Positions 33,753 to 43,434 of a stretch of DNA of 64,000 bases are shown one piece after another (the first letter of the stretch is position 1; every line of letters begins with the position of its first letter). Below the pieces are notes generated by a model. It had not been told where the DNA came from and did no database searches. It saw nothing but the letters and a program-made list of their open reading frames with translations. Source of the DNA: G963677915 sp963677915 (GTDB lineage Bacteria > Bacillota > Clostridia > Lachnospirales > Vallitaleaceae); contig CAXXGE010000032.1 of the NCBI GenBank assembly GCA_963677915.2, forward strand, positions 55,690-119,689. Direction: 5' to 3'. The translations under genes and the position numbers were made by a program.

Positions 33753-35957
33753 TTATAATGTATCCAGATCGAAACTACTGATATTGTCGTCCAGAATATA
33801 GTACAGGATATCGCCGATACAGACAAGCCGCTTTGCATAGGAGCCGTAGATGCCTTCACTGGATATTTCCTTCTTGACCTGCAGCACGCCTTCCTCAGTC
33901 ACTTCAAGTACGACGGCGCCGTAGAAATACTCCCGGGAGTAGTCGCTCTTGCTGCTGGTCAGCGTCGCATCGAATCCTATCAGTTCCCTTTCCCTGTAAT
34001 GCATCAGCGCCTTGTGGTTATAGAGCACCTCCGCATAGCTGCCGCCGTCGCCAAGGACCAGACTCTTGATTTCGACAGGTTTGCCGTCGTCGGATACGTC
34101 GAACAGGGACAGTTTCAGGCCCAGCTGCCTGCCCGTTGTTTCGTCCGTAGCCTGCCCGATGCCAAGCAGCAGGTCCTCGCTAATCGGATGCAGGTAATTG
34201 GAAAAGCCAGGCACTTTCAGCTCCCCGACAACCGCCGGCGACTCGGGATCTGTCAGGTCCAGAACGAAAAGTGGATCGATCTGCCTGTACGTCACGATGT
34301 AGCCTTTGTCCCCGAGGAAGCGGACCGAGTAGATTCTTTCTCCAGGTGCCAGGTTTTCAACAGCTCCGATTTCATTCAGGTTGCTGTCAAGGATATAGAC
34401 CGCATTGACACTCTCCCTTCGCCAGTTGGTCGTTGCCACCCTGAGGTTTCCTTCATATTCGTCCATGGAAAACTGGTTCAGCAGCGAGCCCTCTACCATG
34501 CATCCCCCGGCGAAACCGATTTTCACGCCGTCCACCGTGAACTTGGCGATATTCGTTATGCTGCCCCATAGGGAGCTGTAATCCTGTCCAGCTATGTAAA
34601 GGGCGTTTGTGCTCATATAGACCGTGTTGCCGCTGCCCAGGAACGCTTCGATCGAGGCGGCCTCATCGGCATCCTGTATATCGATCGACGCTATGACAAG
34701 ATAGTTGGAGGCGATACGTTTGGGATAGTACAGGACCTTGTCCACATCTAGCTGCTTATAGTCGTCTGAAACGGCCGTATCCCTGTACATCGGCAGGATG
34801 TCGCCGTCATCGATACCGTACCTGTACAAATATTTGTTGACGACAAGATGGACCGTGCCGTCCAGTTTCCTGCTCGTCAGCAAGGTGCCGTCAATTTCGA
34901 ATTCCTTCAGCAGTGAACTATTCCCGCCTGCGTCGATGGCGTAGATGCCGCAGTAGGTGTAGTTCCTTCCCCCATAGAACGGTTCGATGGCCATTTCCAC
35001 AGACGTTTCCTCCATGGGAATCGGACGGATCCAGTTTTCAAAACGGCTGCTGGTGCCGAGAACAACCAACCTGCCGTCATCTATATACAGTTCCTCAAGC
35101 TGGACGTACCTTCCTGTCTTGCTGTCCACCTTGGCTTCTATTTCATCTACCAATATCGGATTGCCTGCATTGGCCTTGTAGATTTTCACCGATTTGCCGA
35201 GTGCGACGTAAATGAACGTGCCATCCGTCTTAACCACGTCGGATTCATTGACGCCTTCTACCTGTTCATTCGTCGTTGAGAAGCTTTCCTTTGCCGAAGT
35301 ATCGGCAGCTGCTGATTCAGCGGCTTCGGGAGCAAGAACGTCCCTGTCATCCGTTACGGTAGCGTAATCCATATAGGAAACGAAACTTTTGAGCTGTGCC
35401 AGGGATGTGAATTTGAGTGCCTGTCCGATACGGGCTTTTATCATCTCAACCATGTCGCTGTCGAGAACCGCCTTCACCGGCGCAACCGTTATCACCCTGT
35501 CCATATAGTCCACTTCAAGACCCAGAACATCCTCGCAGATCACCCGCAGGGGCACCATCGTTCTGTCCTCCATGATCAGCGTTTCCGTATCGAAATGTAC
35601 CGAATCCACAGGTACACCTGCCTCCTCGATTCTGTAGTGGTTCATTCCTATAGGAAAGATGTAGGACTTCCCGTTATATGCGATGACCGCTTCGCGCATG
35701 GCCGCATTGTAGGAGACGACGGCGCCGAAGTGCTCGCTGATCGACCTTAGCGGCACAAGGGTCCGCTCGTTGTGTATGACCGGCACCACATTGGGATTGT
35801 CCGGATCCAGGCTCTTGACCGCATCGCCGTCCATAATCAGCGGGCTGCCAAGATGCAAGGCAATATAGGCATCCTGGCTTTCTTCTGCATATACAAATCC
35901 CTGAAGCGATAAAGAAACAATAAATACAAACAAAAATACGAGTCCTGTTCTTTTCAT
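33753..35957 (-). CDS. Secreted protein: stalk domain plus beta-propeller
   Basis: A 734-residue exported protein: signal peptide (about 1-25, cleavage after VYA), a copper-amine-oxidase-N-like stalk domain (about 30-160, with RTLVPLRSISEHFGAVVSY and RTMVPLRVICEDVLGLEVDY), a low-complexity linker, and a large beta-propeller domain (about 240-734). The stalk domain anchors or presents domains at Gram-positive surfaces and is not a copper enzyme. The propeller ligand is unknown. It overlaps the ECF S-component upstream by four bases and is followed closely by a purine permease. Confidence 0.85.
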   Translation of the reverse strand: MKRTGLVFLFVFIVSLSLQGFVYAEESQDAYIALHLGSPLIMDGDAVKSLDPDNPNVVPVIHNERTLVPLRSISEHFGAVVSYNAAMREAVIAYNGKSYIFPIGMNHYRIEEAGVPVDSVHFDTETLIMEDRTMVPLRVICEDVLGLEVDYMDRVITVAPVKAVLDSDMVEMIKARIGQALKFTSLAQLKSFVSYMDYATVTDDRDVLAPEAAESAAADTSAKESFSTTNEQVEGVNESDVVKTDGTFIYVALGKSVKIYKANAGNPILVDEIEAKVDSKTGRYVQLEELYIDDGRLVVLGTSSRFENWIRPIPMEETSVEMAIEPFYGGRNYTYCGIYAIDAGGNSSLLKEFEIDGTLLTSRKLDGTVHLVVNKYLYRYGIDDGDILPMYRDTAVSDDYKQLDVDKVLYYPKRIASNYLVIASIDIQDADEAASIEAFLGSGNTVYMSTNALYIAGQDYSSLWGSITNIAKFTVDGVKIGFAGGCMVEGSLLNQFSMDEYEGNLRVATTNWRRESVNAVYILDSNLNEIGAVENLAPGERIYSVRFLGDKGYIVTYRQIDPLFVLDLTDPESPAVVGELKVPGFSNYLHPISEDLLLGIGQATDETTGRQLGLKLSLFDVSDDGKPVEIKSLVLGDGGSYAEVLYNHKALMHYRERELIGFDATLTSSKSDYSREYFYGAVVLEVTEEGVLQVKKEISSEGIYGSYAKRLVCIGDILYYILDDNISSFDLDTL

Positions 35958-36463
35958 CGTTCAACCTCTTTTCTGAATGGCAGCATGTTATAAACGATTA
36001 GCGCCAAAACGCCGCCAATGAGCGCTGTGTACAGCTGGGGCAGCGAAAAGGTCGCTATAACCGGTGGTTTCACTTCTACGATCATCAATGGTAAGATTGT
36101 CCTGACGGCAGCATACAGAAACAGGAATTTGACAACAGCGGCCAGCAAGACAGAAACGTAATCCTTGAACTTGAAGCTCAGCTTTGTCCTAACCCATCCA
36201 AACGCCAGAATGTAGAGCATGTTGCCGGCAATGATCATCGGTATTAGGGGAAATACACCTATGATACCTGCGACGAAAGCAATCATAGGCGTCAGAATGC
36301 CGATCATCAGCGCCGAAGGCAGGCCGACGAGCAGTACCGATATCAGAAGCATCATGTTGACAAGCGGCCCTACAACAGGTTGTGCGAACTGCCTGAAGCC
36401 GATCTGGAAGACAAGCGTCAGAGCCAGCAGCATAGCCGTACGGGTAATCATTTTTGTCTGCAT
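35954..36463 (-). CDS. ECF transporter S-component, substrate unknown
   Basis: A 169-residue membrane protein with about five to six segments and the TRTAMLLALTLVFQ start and GPLVNMMLLI motif usual in ECF vitamin-binding S-components. The ECF ATPases and T-component are not nearby. I chose the ATG at 36463 with GGGAGG upstream. No riboswitch is visible; an 8-bp inverted repeat surrounds the likely -10 box. The substrate could be a vitamin or, from the neighbouring purine permease, a base-related compound, but that is a guess. Confidence 0.85.
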   Translation of the reverse strand: MQTKMITRTAMLLALTLVFQIGFRQFAQPVVGPLVNMMLLISVLLVGLPSALMIGILTPMIAFVAGIIGVFPLIPMIIAGNMLYILAFGWVRTKLSFKFKDYVSVLLAAVVKFLFLYAAVRTILPLMIVEVKPPVIATFSLPQLYTALIGGVLALIVYNMLPFRKEVER

Positions 36464-36483
36464 TGAAAAACCTCCCAGTAGTT

Positions 36484-36510
36484 TAGTTAGTCCCATTATA
36501 CCACTAACTA
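36484..36510. promoter_or_regulatory. Inverted repeat surrounding a -10 box, candidate operator
   Basis: TAGTTAGT and ACTAACTA, perfect 8-bp arms 11 bases apart, flank a minus-strand TATAAT (36495-36500). The placement over a -10 box upstream of the ECF S-component suggests a repressor site. No clear -35 is seen. Confidence 0.55.
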
Positions 36511-37744
36511 TTCCTCGGGAGGTATCTGTTCGACAAAGTATTTAACATAGACCGGGCAGAGCGCAAGCACGATACCGCTCATTATAAAGGACATCTGCAT
36601 TCCCATAGTGTTGACCACCACACCGCCTGTAAGCACGCCTACGAGGGAAAACACGCCGCCCACCGAGGCATTCAAACCGATGTACATGGTTCTTCCTTCT
36701 TTTTTGGCATACATGTACTGTATGTGAAAAGGGACAGGCCGATGCCGCTCCACGCAAACCCCGTCAGCAGGAACAACAGGGGCGCCATATAGGCGACATT
36801 TTGAGCATCGACAAAATACCAGAGGACCATCGCAAGGGCCAGCAGCCCAATCGACCCTTTCACCGAGAGGTACCAGGATTTACAATCCGACAACCTTCCC
36901 CAAAGAGAAGGAAGATGATTCTCATAACACTCGTCATGATGCCATAGACCGTCATCATCGTATAGCTGACATTAAGATCCGCAACCATATATACCGCGAC
37001 AAAAGGCGCCCCAAGCTGGAACCCGAAGTTCCACAGTGCGAACAGGTAGATGATTCTCCTGAATCCCCTGCTTTTGAAAGGCAGTTTCAGCAGATTCTTG
37101 AAAGTTTGTGTACTTTCGCTCCTGACTGTCGACACTTCCTTCACTTTATAGACGCTGAAAATATTCACCAATCCCAGAACAACCACAGTCATGCCGACAA
37201 ACAGGAATCCCCTGCTTTCTGCACCGGTCACCTTCATGCTGTCAAGCATTCTGCCAAGGCCGAACCCGAGCAGCGAGGCAACAAAGAAGCCGACTGCTTC
37301 CCTTTGTGCGAGGTACCTGCCTCTTATGCTCTGGGGTATTGAATCGATCAGTATGTCGTTTTGCACTGGCATTGCAAAAGCATTGATACCGAAAGTAACG
37401 CTGTAGATGATGCCAAAGACGATCAATGCAGTCTTTGCATCGGCGATGCAGATCGGAATCACATAGGCCATGCCCATCATTATTCTAAGAATGAAGACGA
37501 TCCTTAGCAATGCAGGCTTTCGTTTTTCCAGCCGCTCGAAATAGTACGCCGAAAAAACCTGGAACAGGCCCATGACCGCCGGCAGCGTTGCCATCAGTCC
37601 ATTCAGGCTGTTGGAGCCGCCAAGCATCTTGACATAACCGGCAAGAAAAGCGCCTGTTACCAAAGTAAACTGGCTCATACCCGACAGGAATTCAAGGACA
37701 AAGCATCTTCTGTTTTTTTCCATCGTCTCGTATGAACTAATCAT
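36508..37744 (-). pseudogene. Major facilitator superfamily transporter, frameshifted twice
   Basis: Three adjoining frames together make one MFS protein of about 410 residues. The first (37744 to about 36890) covers the N-terminal helices, including SIPQSIRGRYLAQREAVGFFVASLLGFG. The second (about 36890-36722) and third (about 36722-36508) supply the remaining helices. The first break lies at a GGGGAAGG run near 36890 and the second at TACAGTACATG near 36722; each is explained by one missing base. The ATG at 37744 follows GGGAG. The substrate is unknown. It is divergent from an AraC-type regulator. The breaks could be real or sequence errors. Confidence 0.8.
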
Positions 37745-37789
37745 TAAGCTCCCTGCTTTCCAATCCAACTATTCTATGCACAAAAAAAA

Positions 37790-37835
37790 GAAACATCCTC
37801 CATTATACGCTTCGGGCAATTAATGAGAATGTTTC
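37790..37835. repeat. Inverted repeat between MFS and araC-type genes, possible operator
   Basis: GAAACATCCTCCATTA and GAAACATTCTCATTAA face each other across about 14 bases (imperfect arms). It lies in the divergent intergenic region, where an AraC-type regulator would bind. Confidence 0.5.
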
Positions 37836-37905
37836 CTTTGGTATTTTTCATGTCATATCCGGTATTTTGTCCTGAGAAATGATATACTAAAGCCGAGGTG
37901 ATCAC

Positions 37906-38760
37906 ATGGATTTCTCAACATTGACAAAGTCCTTCTTTTCTCAAAACAAATCAATACACCGTATGCTGAATGACAACCAGAAAACCGGCATACTTGCATG
38001 CGGTTATCTGCAAAAAAGCACCCGTTCGGGCAGCATCCACAACCTTACAAGGATGACCTACGACGGTGTCTGGGTCATATCCGGAACCGGCACCTATGAA
38101 GATGCTCAGCACGGCGTCATCGATGTAGGGCCCGGTGACTTCATACAGCGCTCTCCCGGCGTTACCCACAGTACGGTTGTGACAAGCGATGACTATGCCG
38201 AATTGTATATAGTTGTCGGAAGTGATATCTATCATCTGCTGGACTCGATGGATGTCCTGTCAAAAGAACCACCAGTACTTTCCCCGGGACTTGATTTCAA
38301 ACTGCTTGAAAGCTTCAGGCTTTTTCTTGAAAACCTGTCCTCTGCAGAACATATCGACCTGCCGCTTCTAGTGCCAAGCGCCATCGACATCATCATCCAG
38401 GCGCATTATCTGCACCGGCAGAGATGCCTGTCCAGCGCCGAAAGCAATGCGCTGGAATCCGCCAGGCGGTACATGTCAGCGAATCTTCACATGAGGCTTT
38501 CCGTCGAGGATGTCGCAGCCTATGCCAATATGGGATATGAGAAATTCCGCAAGCTCTTTACAAAGAGTTACGGCATCTCTCCAAGCCGTTTCATGCAACA
38601 GGCCCGTATCAACCAGGCGCAGCAGATGCTCTCAAACAAAGAAGCAGCCGTGAAGGATATTGCCTTGCGTCTTGGTTACACCGATTCTTACACCTTCTCG
38701 AAACAATTCAAACAATTCACCGGACTTGCACCGCAGCGCTTCAGGGAGATGTTTCTTTAG
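37906..38760 (+). CDS. AraC family transcriptional regulator
   Basis: A 284-residue regulator with an N-terminal cupin-like sensor domain (about 20-130, YDGVWVISGTGTYEDAQHGVIDVGPGDFIQRSPGVTH) and a C-terminal double helix-turn-helix (about 185-284, LSVEDVAAYANMGYEKFRKLFTKSYGISPSRFMQQARI and KDIALRLGYTDSYTFSKQFKQFTG). GAGGTG precedes the ATG. It is one of the few plus-strand genes and is divergent from the broken MFS gene, its likely original target. Confidence 0.93.
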   Translation: MDFSTLTKSFFSQNKSIHRMLNDNQKTGILACGYLQKSTRSGSIHNLTRMTYDGVWVISGTGTYEDAQHGVIDVGPGDFIQRSPGVTHSTVVTSDDYAELYIVVGSDIYHLLDSMDVLSKEPPVLSPGLDFKLLESFRLFLENLSSAEHIDLPLLVPSAIDIIIQAHYLHRQRCLSSAESNALESARRYMSANLHMRLSVEDVAAYANMGYEKFRKLFTKSYGISPSRFMQQARINQAQQMLSNKEAAVKDIALRLGYTDSYTFSKQFKQFTGLAPQRFREMFL

Positions 38761-38780
38761 GGCAGCGGTTGGCCAGTTTG

Positions 38781-39983
38781 CTATGAGCTGCCATAGATCA
38801 GCGCCTTTGTTTCTCTGGCGATCATCAATTCTTCATTTGTTGGTACCACAAGCGTCTGGACTTTGGCCCCTTCAGCGCTGACATTGGCTTCGCTCCTCGC
38901 AGCCATGTTCTTTTCACTGTCGATGGCTACGCCAAGGTATTCCATGTTTTCAAGGATTTTCCCTCTGACAAATCCGGAGTTCTCTCCAACTCCCGCCGTG
39001 AAGACAATCACGTCCACTCCGCCAAGGACTGCGGTATACAGGCCGATATACTTCTTGATGCTGTAAGCGAACATGTCAAGTGCAAGCTGTGCTCTTGCGT
39101 TGCCTTCCTTGGCGGCTTCTGCCACGTCGCGGAAATCGCTGCTTACACCGGAGATGCCAAGCATGCCCGACTCCTTGTTCATCATGTTGTTGATCTGGGC
39201 AACCGACATGTTCTCGTTTTCAACCAGATAGGTGACGATAGCCGGATCGATCATGCCGGAACGCGTTCCCATGACAACGCCCATGAGCGGAGTAAAGCCC
39301 ATGCTCGTGTCGATGGATACACCCTTGTCGATGGCGGCAAGGCTGGCGCCGTTGCCCAGATGGCAGCTGATGATCTTCAGTTCTTCGATTGGTTTGCCAA
39401 CTATTTCTGCAGCCCTGTAAGCCACGTATTTATGTGATGTACCATGGAACCCGTACTTCCTGATTCTGTTTTTTTCATAAAGCTCATATGGAAGGGCATA
39501 GAGGTACGCATAGCTTGGCATTCCCTGGTGAAATGCCGTATCAAATACTGCCACCATAGGTACTCCCGGCATTGCTTCTTCGCATACTTCGATCGCCTTG
39601 AGGTTCGGCGGATTGTGAAGCGGCGCCAATTTCGCACACTCCTTGATAGCCTCTTTCACCTCTTCATTGATAACCACTGAACTGCTGAATTGTTCACCCC
39701 CATGGACAACCCTGTGACCGACTGCCGTGATTTCCTCCAGACTAGAAATCACACCAAGCTCCTCGTCCATAAGCGCTTTCTTGACCATCTCAACAGCAGC
39801 TTCATGGTCTTTCATCTCAGTAGTGATGTCAAACACCTTGTCGTCCGCTGTAGTTTGCTTGATTCTGGAACCCTCGAGTCCAATACGCTCAACAAGCCCT
39901 TTTGCCAGTACGTTTTCATTTGCCATGTCGATCAGCTGATACTTCAGTGATGAACTTCCAGCATTGATTACCAATATTTTCAT
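38781..39983 (-). CDS. ackA: Acetate kinase
   Basis: AckA makes ATP and acetate from acetyl phosphate, a main energy step in fermenting Clostridia. The 400-residue protein has VINAGSSSLKYQL, GHRVVHGGEQF, the catalytic FDTAFHQGMP, GFHGTSHKYVA and FTAGVGENS. No phosphotransacetylase gene is adjacent. A promoter and a perfect 16-bp palindrome lie directly upstream. Confidence 0.97.
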   Translation of the reverse strand: MKILVINAGSSSLKYQLIDMANENVLAKGLVERIGLEGSRIKQTTADDKVFDITTEMKDHEAAVEMVKKALMDEELGVISSLEEITAVGHRVVHGGEQFSSSVVINEEVKEAIKECAKLAPLHNPPNLKAIEVCEEAMPGVPMVAVFDTAFHQGMPSYAYLYALPYELYEKNRIRKYGFHGTSHKYVAYRAAEIVGKPIEELKIISCHLGNGASLAAIDKGVSIDTSMGFTPLMGVVMGTRSGMIDPAIVTYLVENENMSVAQINNMMNKESGMLGISGVSSDFRDVAEAAKEGNARAQLALDMFAYSIKKYIGLYTAVLGGVDVIVFTAGVGENSGFVRGKILENMEYLGVAIDSEKNMAARSEANVSAEGAKVQTLVVPTNEELMIARETKALIYGSS

Positions 39984-40018
39984 TTGCCTTCTCCTTGTAG
40001 GACACCCATGTATATTGC

Positions 40019-40058
40019 ATTATGTATACATAATACTCCAAAGAAAAAGCAGAGTCAA
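40019..40058 (-). promoter_or_regulatory. ackA promoter with 16-bp palindromic operator
   Basis: TTGACT (40053-40058) and TATTAT (40030-40035), 17 bases apart on the minus strand. The perfect palindrome ATTATGTATACATAAT (40019-40034) overlaps the -10 and probable start site, which is typical of repressor control. Its shape fits GntR-family operators. Confidence 0.75.
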
Positions 40059-40085
40059 GACAAAAGCCCAAACTCCGCAATATCT

Positions 40086-41139
40086 TCAGATGTTTTTGAT
40101 TGCATCAAGAAAAGCAGCCATTTCCACATCCGAACCGATGCTGATCCGAAGGTATCTGTCGATTCTCGGTTTGTTGAAATACCGGACCAGGATGCCCTGA
40201 TCGCGCAGCTTGGTATAAACACCCGCTGCATCCCCGGATGGCGGTGATGCGAAGATGAAATTCGCCGAAGAGTCGATGACTTTGTAGCCCATTTCGCGAA
40301 GTCCGGCTACCGTTTTCTCCCTGGTGGCGATGATCATGTTTCTTGTTTTCATTGAAATACTCATCGTCCTGTATCGAAGCAGTCGCCCCTGCCAGAGCAA
40401 CCCTGTCAATCGTATAGGAGTTGAAGGAATTCTTGATTCTGTTGAGCCCTTCAATCAGGTGCGGATGCCCTGCGGCAAACCCGACCCTCAGACCAGCCAG
40501 AGACCTGGACTTGGAGAAGGTCTGGACGACGAGAAGATTCGGGTATTTGTCAATCAACGGTATGGCCGTATCCCCGCCGAAATCGATGTATGCTTCGTCA
40601 ACGATGACAACCTGATCCATATTGGCTTTGAGGATTTTTTCCACATCGTCGAGGGCCATGCACTTTCCTGTCGGTGCATTCGGATTGGCGAAAATGACGC
40701 CGCCGTTAGGTTTGCAAAGTTCGTTCACCGGGATCGAGAATCCCTCATCAAGGGCCACCAGTTCGTAGGAAATGTCGAAGACCTTAGAGTAAACCGGATA
40801 GAAGCTGTAGGTGATATCCGGATATAGAATCGGCCTGTCAGGATCGAAAAAGGCCATGAATGAGAAACCGAGCACTTCATCGGATCCGTTGCCGACGAAT
40901 ATCTGACCCTTGTGCAGCTTGCAGTAATCGGCAATCGCTGCAACCAGAATATCGCTCGTTGGGTCAGGATATAGCTGAAGGTCCTTTGATACGGCTGCTG
41001 CCATCGCTTCAACTGCCTTTGGTGAAGGTGGATAAGGACTTTCATTCGTATTCAGCTTGATATATTTTTTGTCTTTTGGCTGCTCACCGGGGGTATAGGG
41101 ATCCACCTTGCGCGTCAGCTTGCTCCAGTATTGGCTCAT
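40086..41139 (-). pseudogene. hisC: Histidinol-phosphate aminotransferase (HisC), frameshifted
   Basis: The first frame (41139 to about 40350) encodes the N-terminal two-thirds, starting MSQYWSKLTRKVDPYTPGEQP, with the PLP lysine in FSKSRSLAGLRVG. The remaining C-terminal part (RNMIIATREKTVAGLREMGYKVIDSSANFIF to MAAFLDAIKNI) continues in another frame and ends at 40086. One extra A in the AATGAAAACAAG run near 40350 explains it. Joined, the length is normal. No other his gene is nearby, so the substrate may be another amino acid. It could be a sequencing error in a homopolymer. Confidence 0.85.
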
Positions 41140-41183
41140 CTTTATGCTCCCTTTTCAGAATTATTAGGCATATCCCCTACATT

Positions 41184-42148
41184 CTAATCTATTGCGCCAA
41201 GTTTGTCCATCAGTAGGTCATCCAGCCGAATCGCATAGAAGACCCTTTTGTTTCCCGAATACACTTCTTCATTGACATGCCAGACGACTGTGCCGTTCAC
41301 GACCGTCATGCTGCCCGTATCGATATAAAGCGTCAGCTGGGACTCATGGTTAAAGCCATCCTCCGACATATAACGCAGCCTCGATGTGTGGAAAACCAGG
41401 GCATTCCCCTCTTCAGCCATGTCTCCGCTTCCTGCCATGAAGGGTGTGACTGTCAGGCTTTCACCGCCGTAGAAACCTCTGAACAAAGGCAGCTTATAGG
41501 AAAGGGTCTTTTTTGAAACCCAGTTAAAGTCTTCGTCATAGGTTTCGATGTTCATGTAGCCAACAGCGTCTTCTCCCACCGGTCAGCAAAAGCCGCAAGG
41601 ATATTGACTGCCACTTCACCTGCTGCATCCGCTGGATAAGTGTTTTCCATCACTTCAGCATCAAGGAAGATGCTGTTGGTGCTGCCATCCCATGCCACAC
41701 CGAAATCGACCAGATTGCCCAGGTCCCTGAGTTTGAAATAGTTATACCCATCTATGTTGTAGGCTGTGATCGATTCATATTGACCGTCCACAAGTACTTC
41801 AGATACTGAAGGAAGGGCACTGTACGTATACTGGGACGAATACTGCGGTACCGTTTGTCCTTCCAGTGCCGTATAGGCTATGCCGGTATCTATTTCAATT
41901 TCCCTGGAAACATTGTTCCATTGTACGTCGAATTGACTTGAAGTGCCGGTAAACGACGCCGATACGTCTCTCAGTCTATAGTAGTTGTTGTCTGCAATGT
42001 TGAAACCGTTGCAGCTGATTGTTTCACCGTTCAAATATAGCCGACAGGTCGTTACTGTTGCGACCTGTTCCAAGCTACCCCGAACGGGCGTGTGCATCAT
42101 TGGCATCATAACCAGCAGAAGTACCAGCCCTAGTATGAATCTTTTCAA
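41184..42148 (-). pseudogene. Secreted stalk-domain protein, frameshifted
   Basis: The start is probably TTG at 42148 (AGGAG six bases upstream), giving a signal peptide (LKRFILGLVLLLVMMPMM). A copper-amine-oxidase-N-like stalk region follows, with two repeats (DNNYYRLRDVSASFTGTSSQFDVQWN and DGYNYFKLRDLGNLVDFGVAWD). The frame stops near 41550 while the downstream half (MGEDAVGYMNIETYDEDFNW to LMDKLGAID) continues in another frame from about 41575. An IS remnant lies directly upstream and has probably replaced its promoter. Confidence 0.75.
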
Positions 42149-42188
42149 GTCTTTCTCCTTCTGTTGTATCAGTGTCTTGGTGAACTCA

Positions 42189-43281
42189 CCCACCACTTTC
42201 GCTAAAAGCTGTGAAGTGGGGGCTTCCTGAGTAGAGTTGTCTACCGACAACTAATTGATCAGGCTAACTCCGTAGTCCCAACGGTTTTGTTATATGTATT
42301 CATGTCAGTCTATCGACAGCAACATGACGATGCCCTGTTGTCTAATGTTGATGGCTGCATTATGGTCCCTTCCGATTACCAGACCGCATTCCGGACAGGT
42401 CTTGCTGGACGGGAACCACTTGTCCAGCTTGATGAGAACCTTGCCCCGGTCCTCCAGCTTGTAGGCGAGCATGTTTCGAAACATGCCGAAGCCGTTGTCA
42501 TGCAGGTTCTTACCAAGATTGAGGCACTGGGCCAGACTGCGAAGATCCAGATCTTCCACAACGACAGCATCGCAGTCTTCGGCAAGACGGTATGCCTTCT
42601 TGTGCAGCCAGTCCAAGCGCTGCCGTTTGATTTTGCTCTGTAGCCTTGATACCTTTTTCTTTTGTTTGATCCAGTTGGCAGATTTGAACTGCTTGCGTGA
42701 CAGTTTACGTTGTTCCTTGACCAGCTTGTCTTCCTGCTGGGCATAATCAAGGCTTACAATCTTGCTGGTGGACATGATAAAAGGCATAACCGGAGCGTCG
42801 TCATACTCCAGCAGAATGGAGATATCATAGTTTCCCAGAATATCCATGCTGATGGTCGCAGACTTGATCACCGAACCGGCTATCGGAGCACGATGCATGA
42901 CAATATGTATCGGCGTTTTCAGTTTCGGTATCTTGATATAGGTCTTTCGGTCCTTCAGGTCACTGAACAGCTTGACGGTGCCTTTCTGGTTGTTGGTGGT
43001 GAACGAAAAGTCGCACGGATACATTGTCTATCCTCCCGGACTCATAACCACGGGCTTCCAATTGCCGGTACAGGTCGTCCACGTAGAAGTTGTAGAGCTT
43101 CCTGGCACAGCCAAAAGCCTGATTCAAGTTCTGCCTCTGCTTGGTTGTAGGCTTTAGTCGATACCGGTAACCCTTTTGTTTTACCATAGAACACACCTCC
43201 CACATTTATAGGGAACATATTTACGTATTTTTTAGGAAAAGGCGATTCATCCCGCCACCTATGGAGGAGGGGGAATTCTCG
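42189..43281 (-). mobile_element. IS200/IS605-type (tnpB-only) element, decayed
   Basis: A tnpB remnant is bracketed by subterminal hairpins. At the right end (3' of tnpB) CCCACCACTTTC pairs with GAAGTGGGGG (42189-42223). At the left end a GCGA...TCGC hairpin with a GGGGG-rich stem (43242-43281) lies 54 bp before the tnpB start. No tnpA is present. Exact ends cannot be fixed without a related intact copy. Confidence 0.75.
42305..43187 (-). pseudogene. tnpB: TnpB (IS605 OrfB family), degenerate
   Basis: TnpB is the RNA-guided endonuclease of IS200/IS605 elements. The N-terminal fragment (MVKQKGYRYRLKPTTKQRQNLNQAFGCARKLYNFY) is out of frame with the rest, with the break near 43000-43030. The three RuvC acidic residues can still be seen (SLDYA, VVVEDLDL, GRDHNAAINI). 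Segments have been lost: after SLDYA, and within the zinc finger, where CPECG runs straight into VIGRDHNAA so the second cysteine pair is gone. Total coding length is well below the usual 370-400 residues. Probably inactive. Confidence 0.85.
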
Positions 43282-43298
43282 CTGAATTATGTTAAAAT

Positions 43299-43352
43299 AA
43301 AAAAATAGATGGCTATGAAGGCCAGCTACGGCCTAAAATCATAGTCATCTAT
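43299..43352 (-). terminator. Terminator of guaA
   Basis: A long hairpin (AGATGACTATGA and AGGCC arms with their complements) followed by seven T on the minus strand, about 80 bp after the guaA stop. The stretch between is very AT-rich and holds nothing else I can identify. Confidence 0.8.
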
Positions 43353-43434
43353 CTTATTAATCTACAAACAAAATCAAAATATAATATAAAAAGTTCGATA
43401 TAAATTACATTATTATACTATTTATTATACTATA

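Noticed and set aside
43188..43434. A CRISPR array or further mobile gene between tnpB and guaA
   Set aside because: No regularly spaced repeats; the stretch is explained by the IS left-end hairpin, the guaA terminator and AT-rich sequence.
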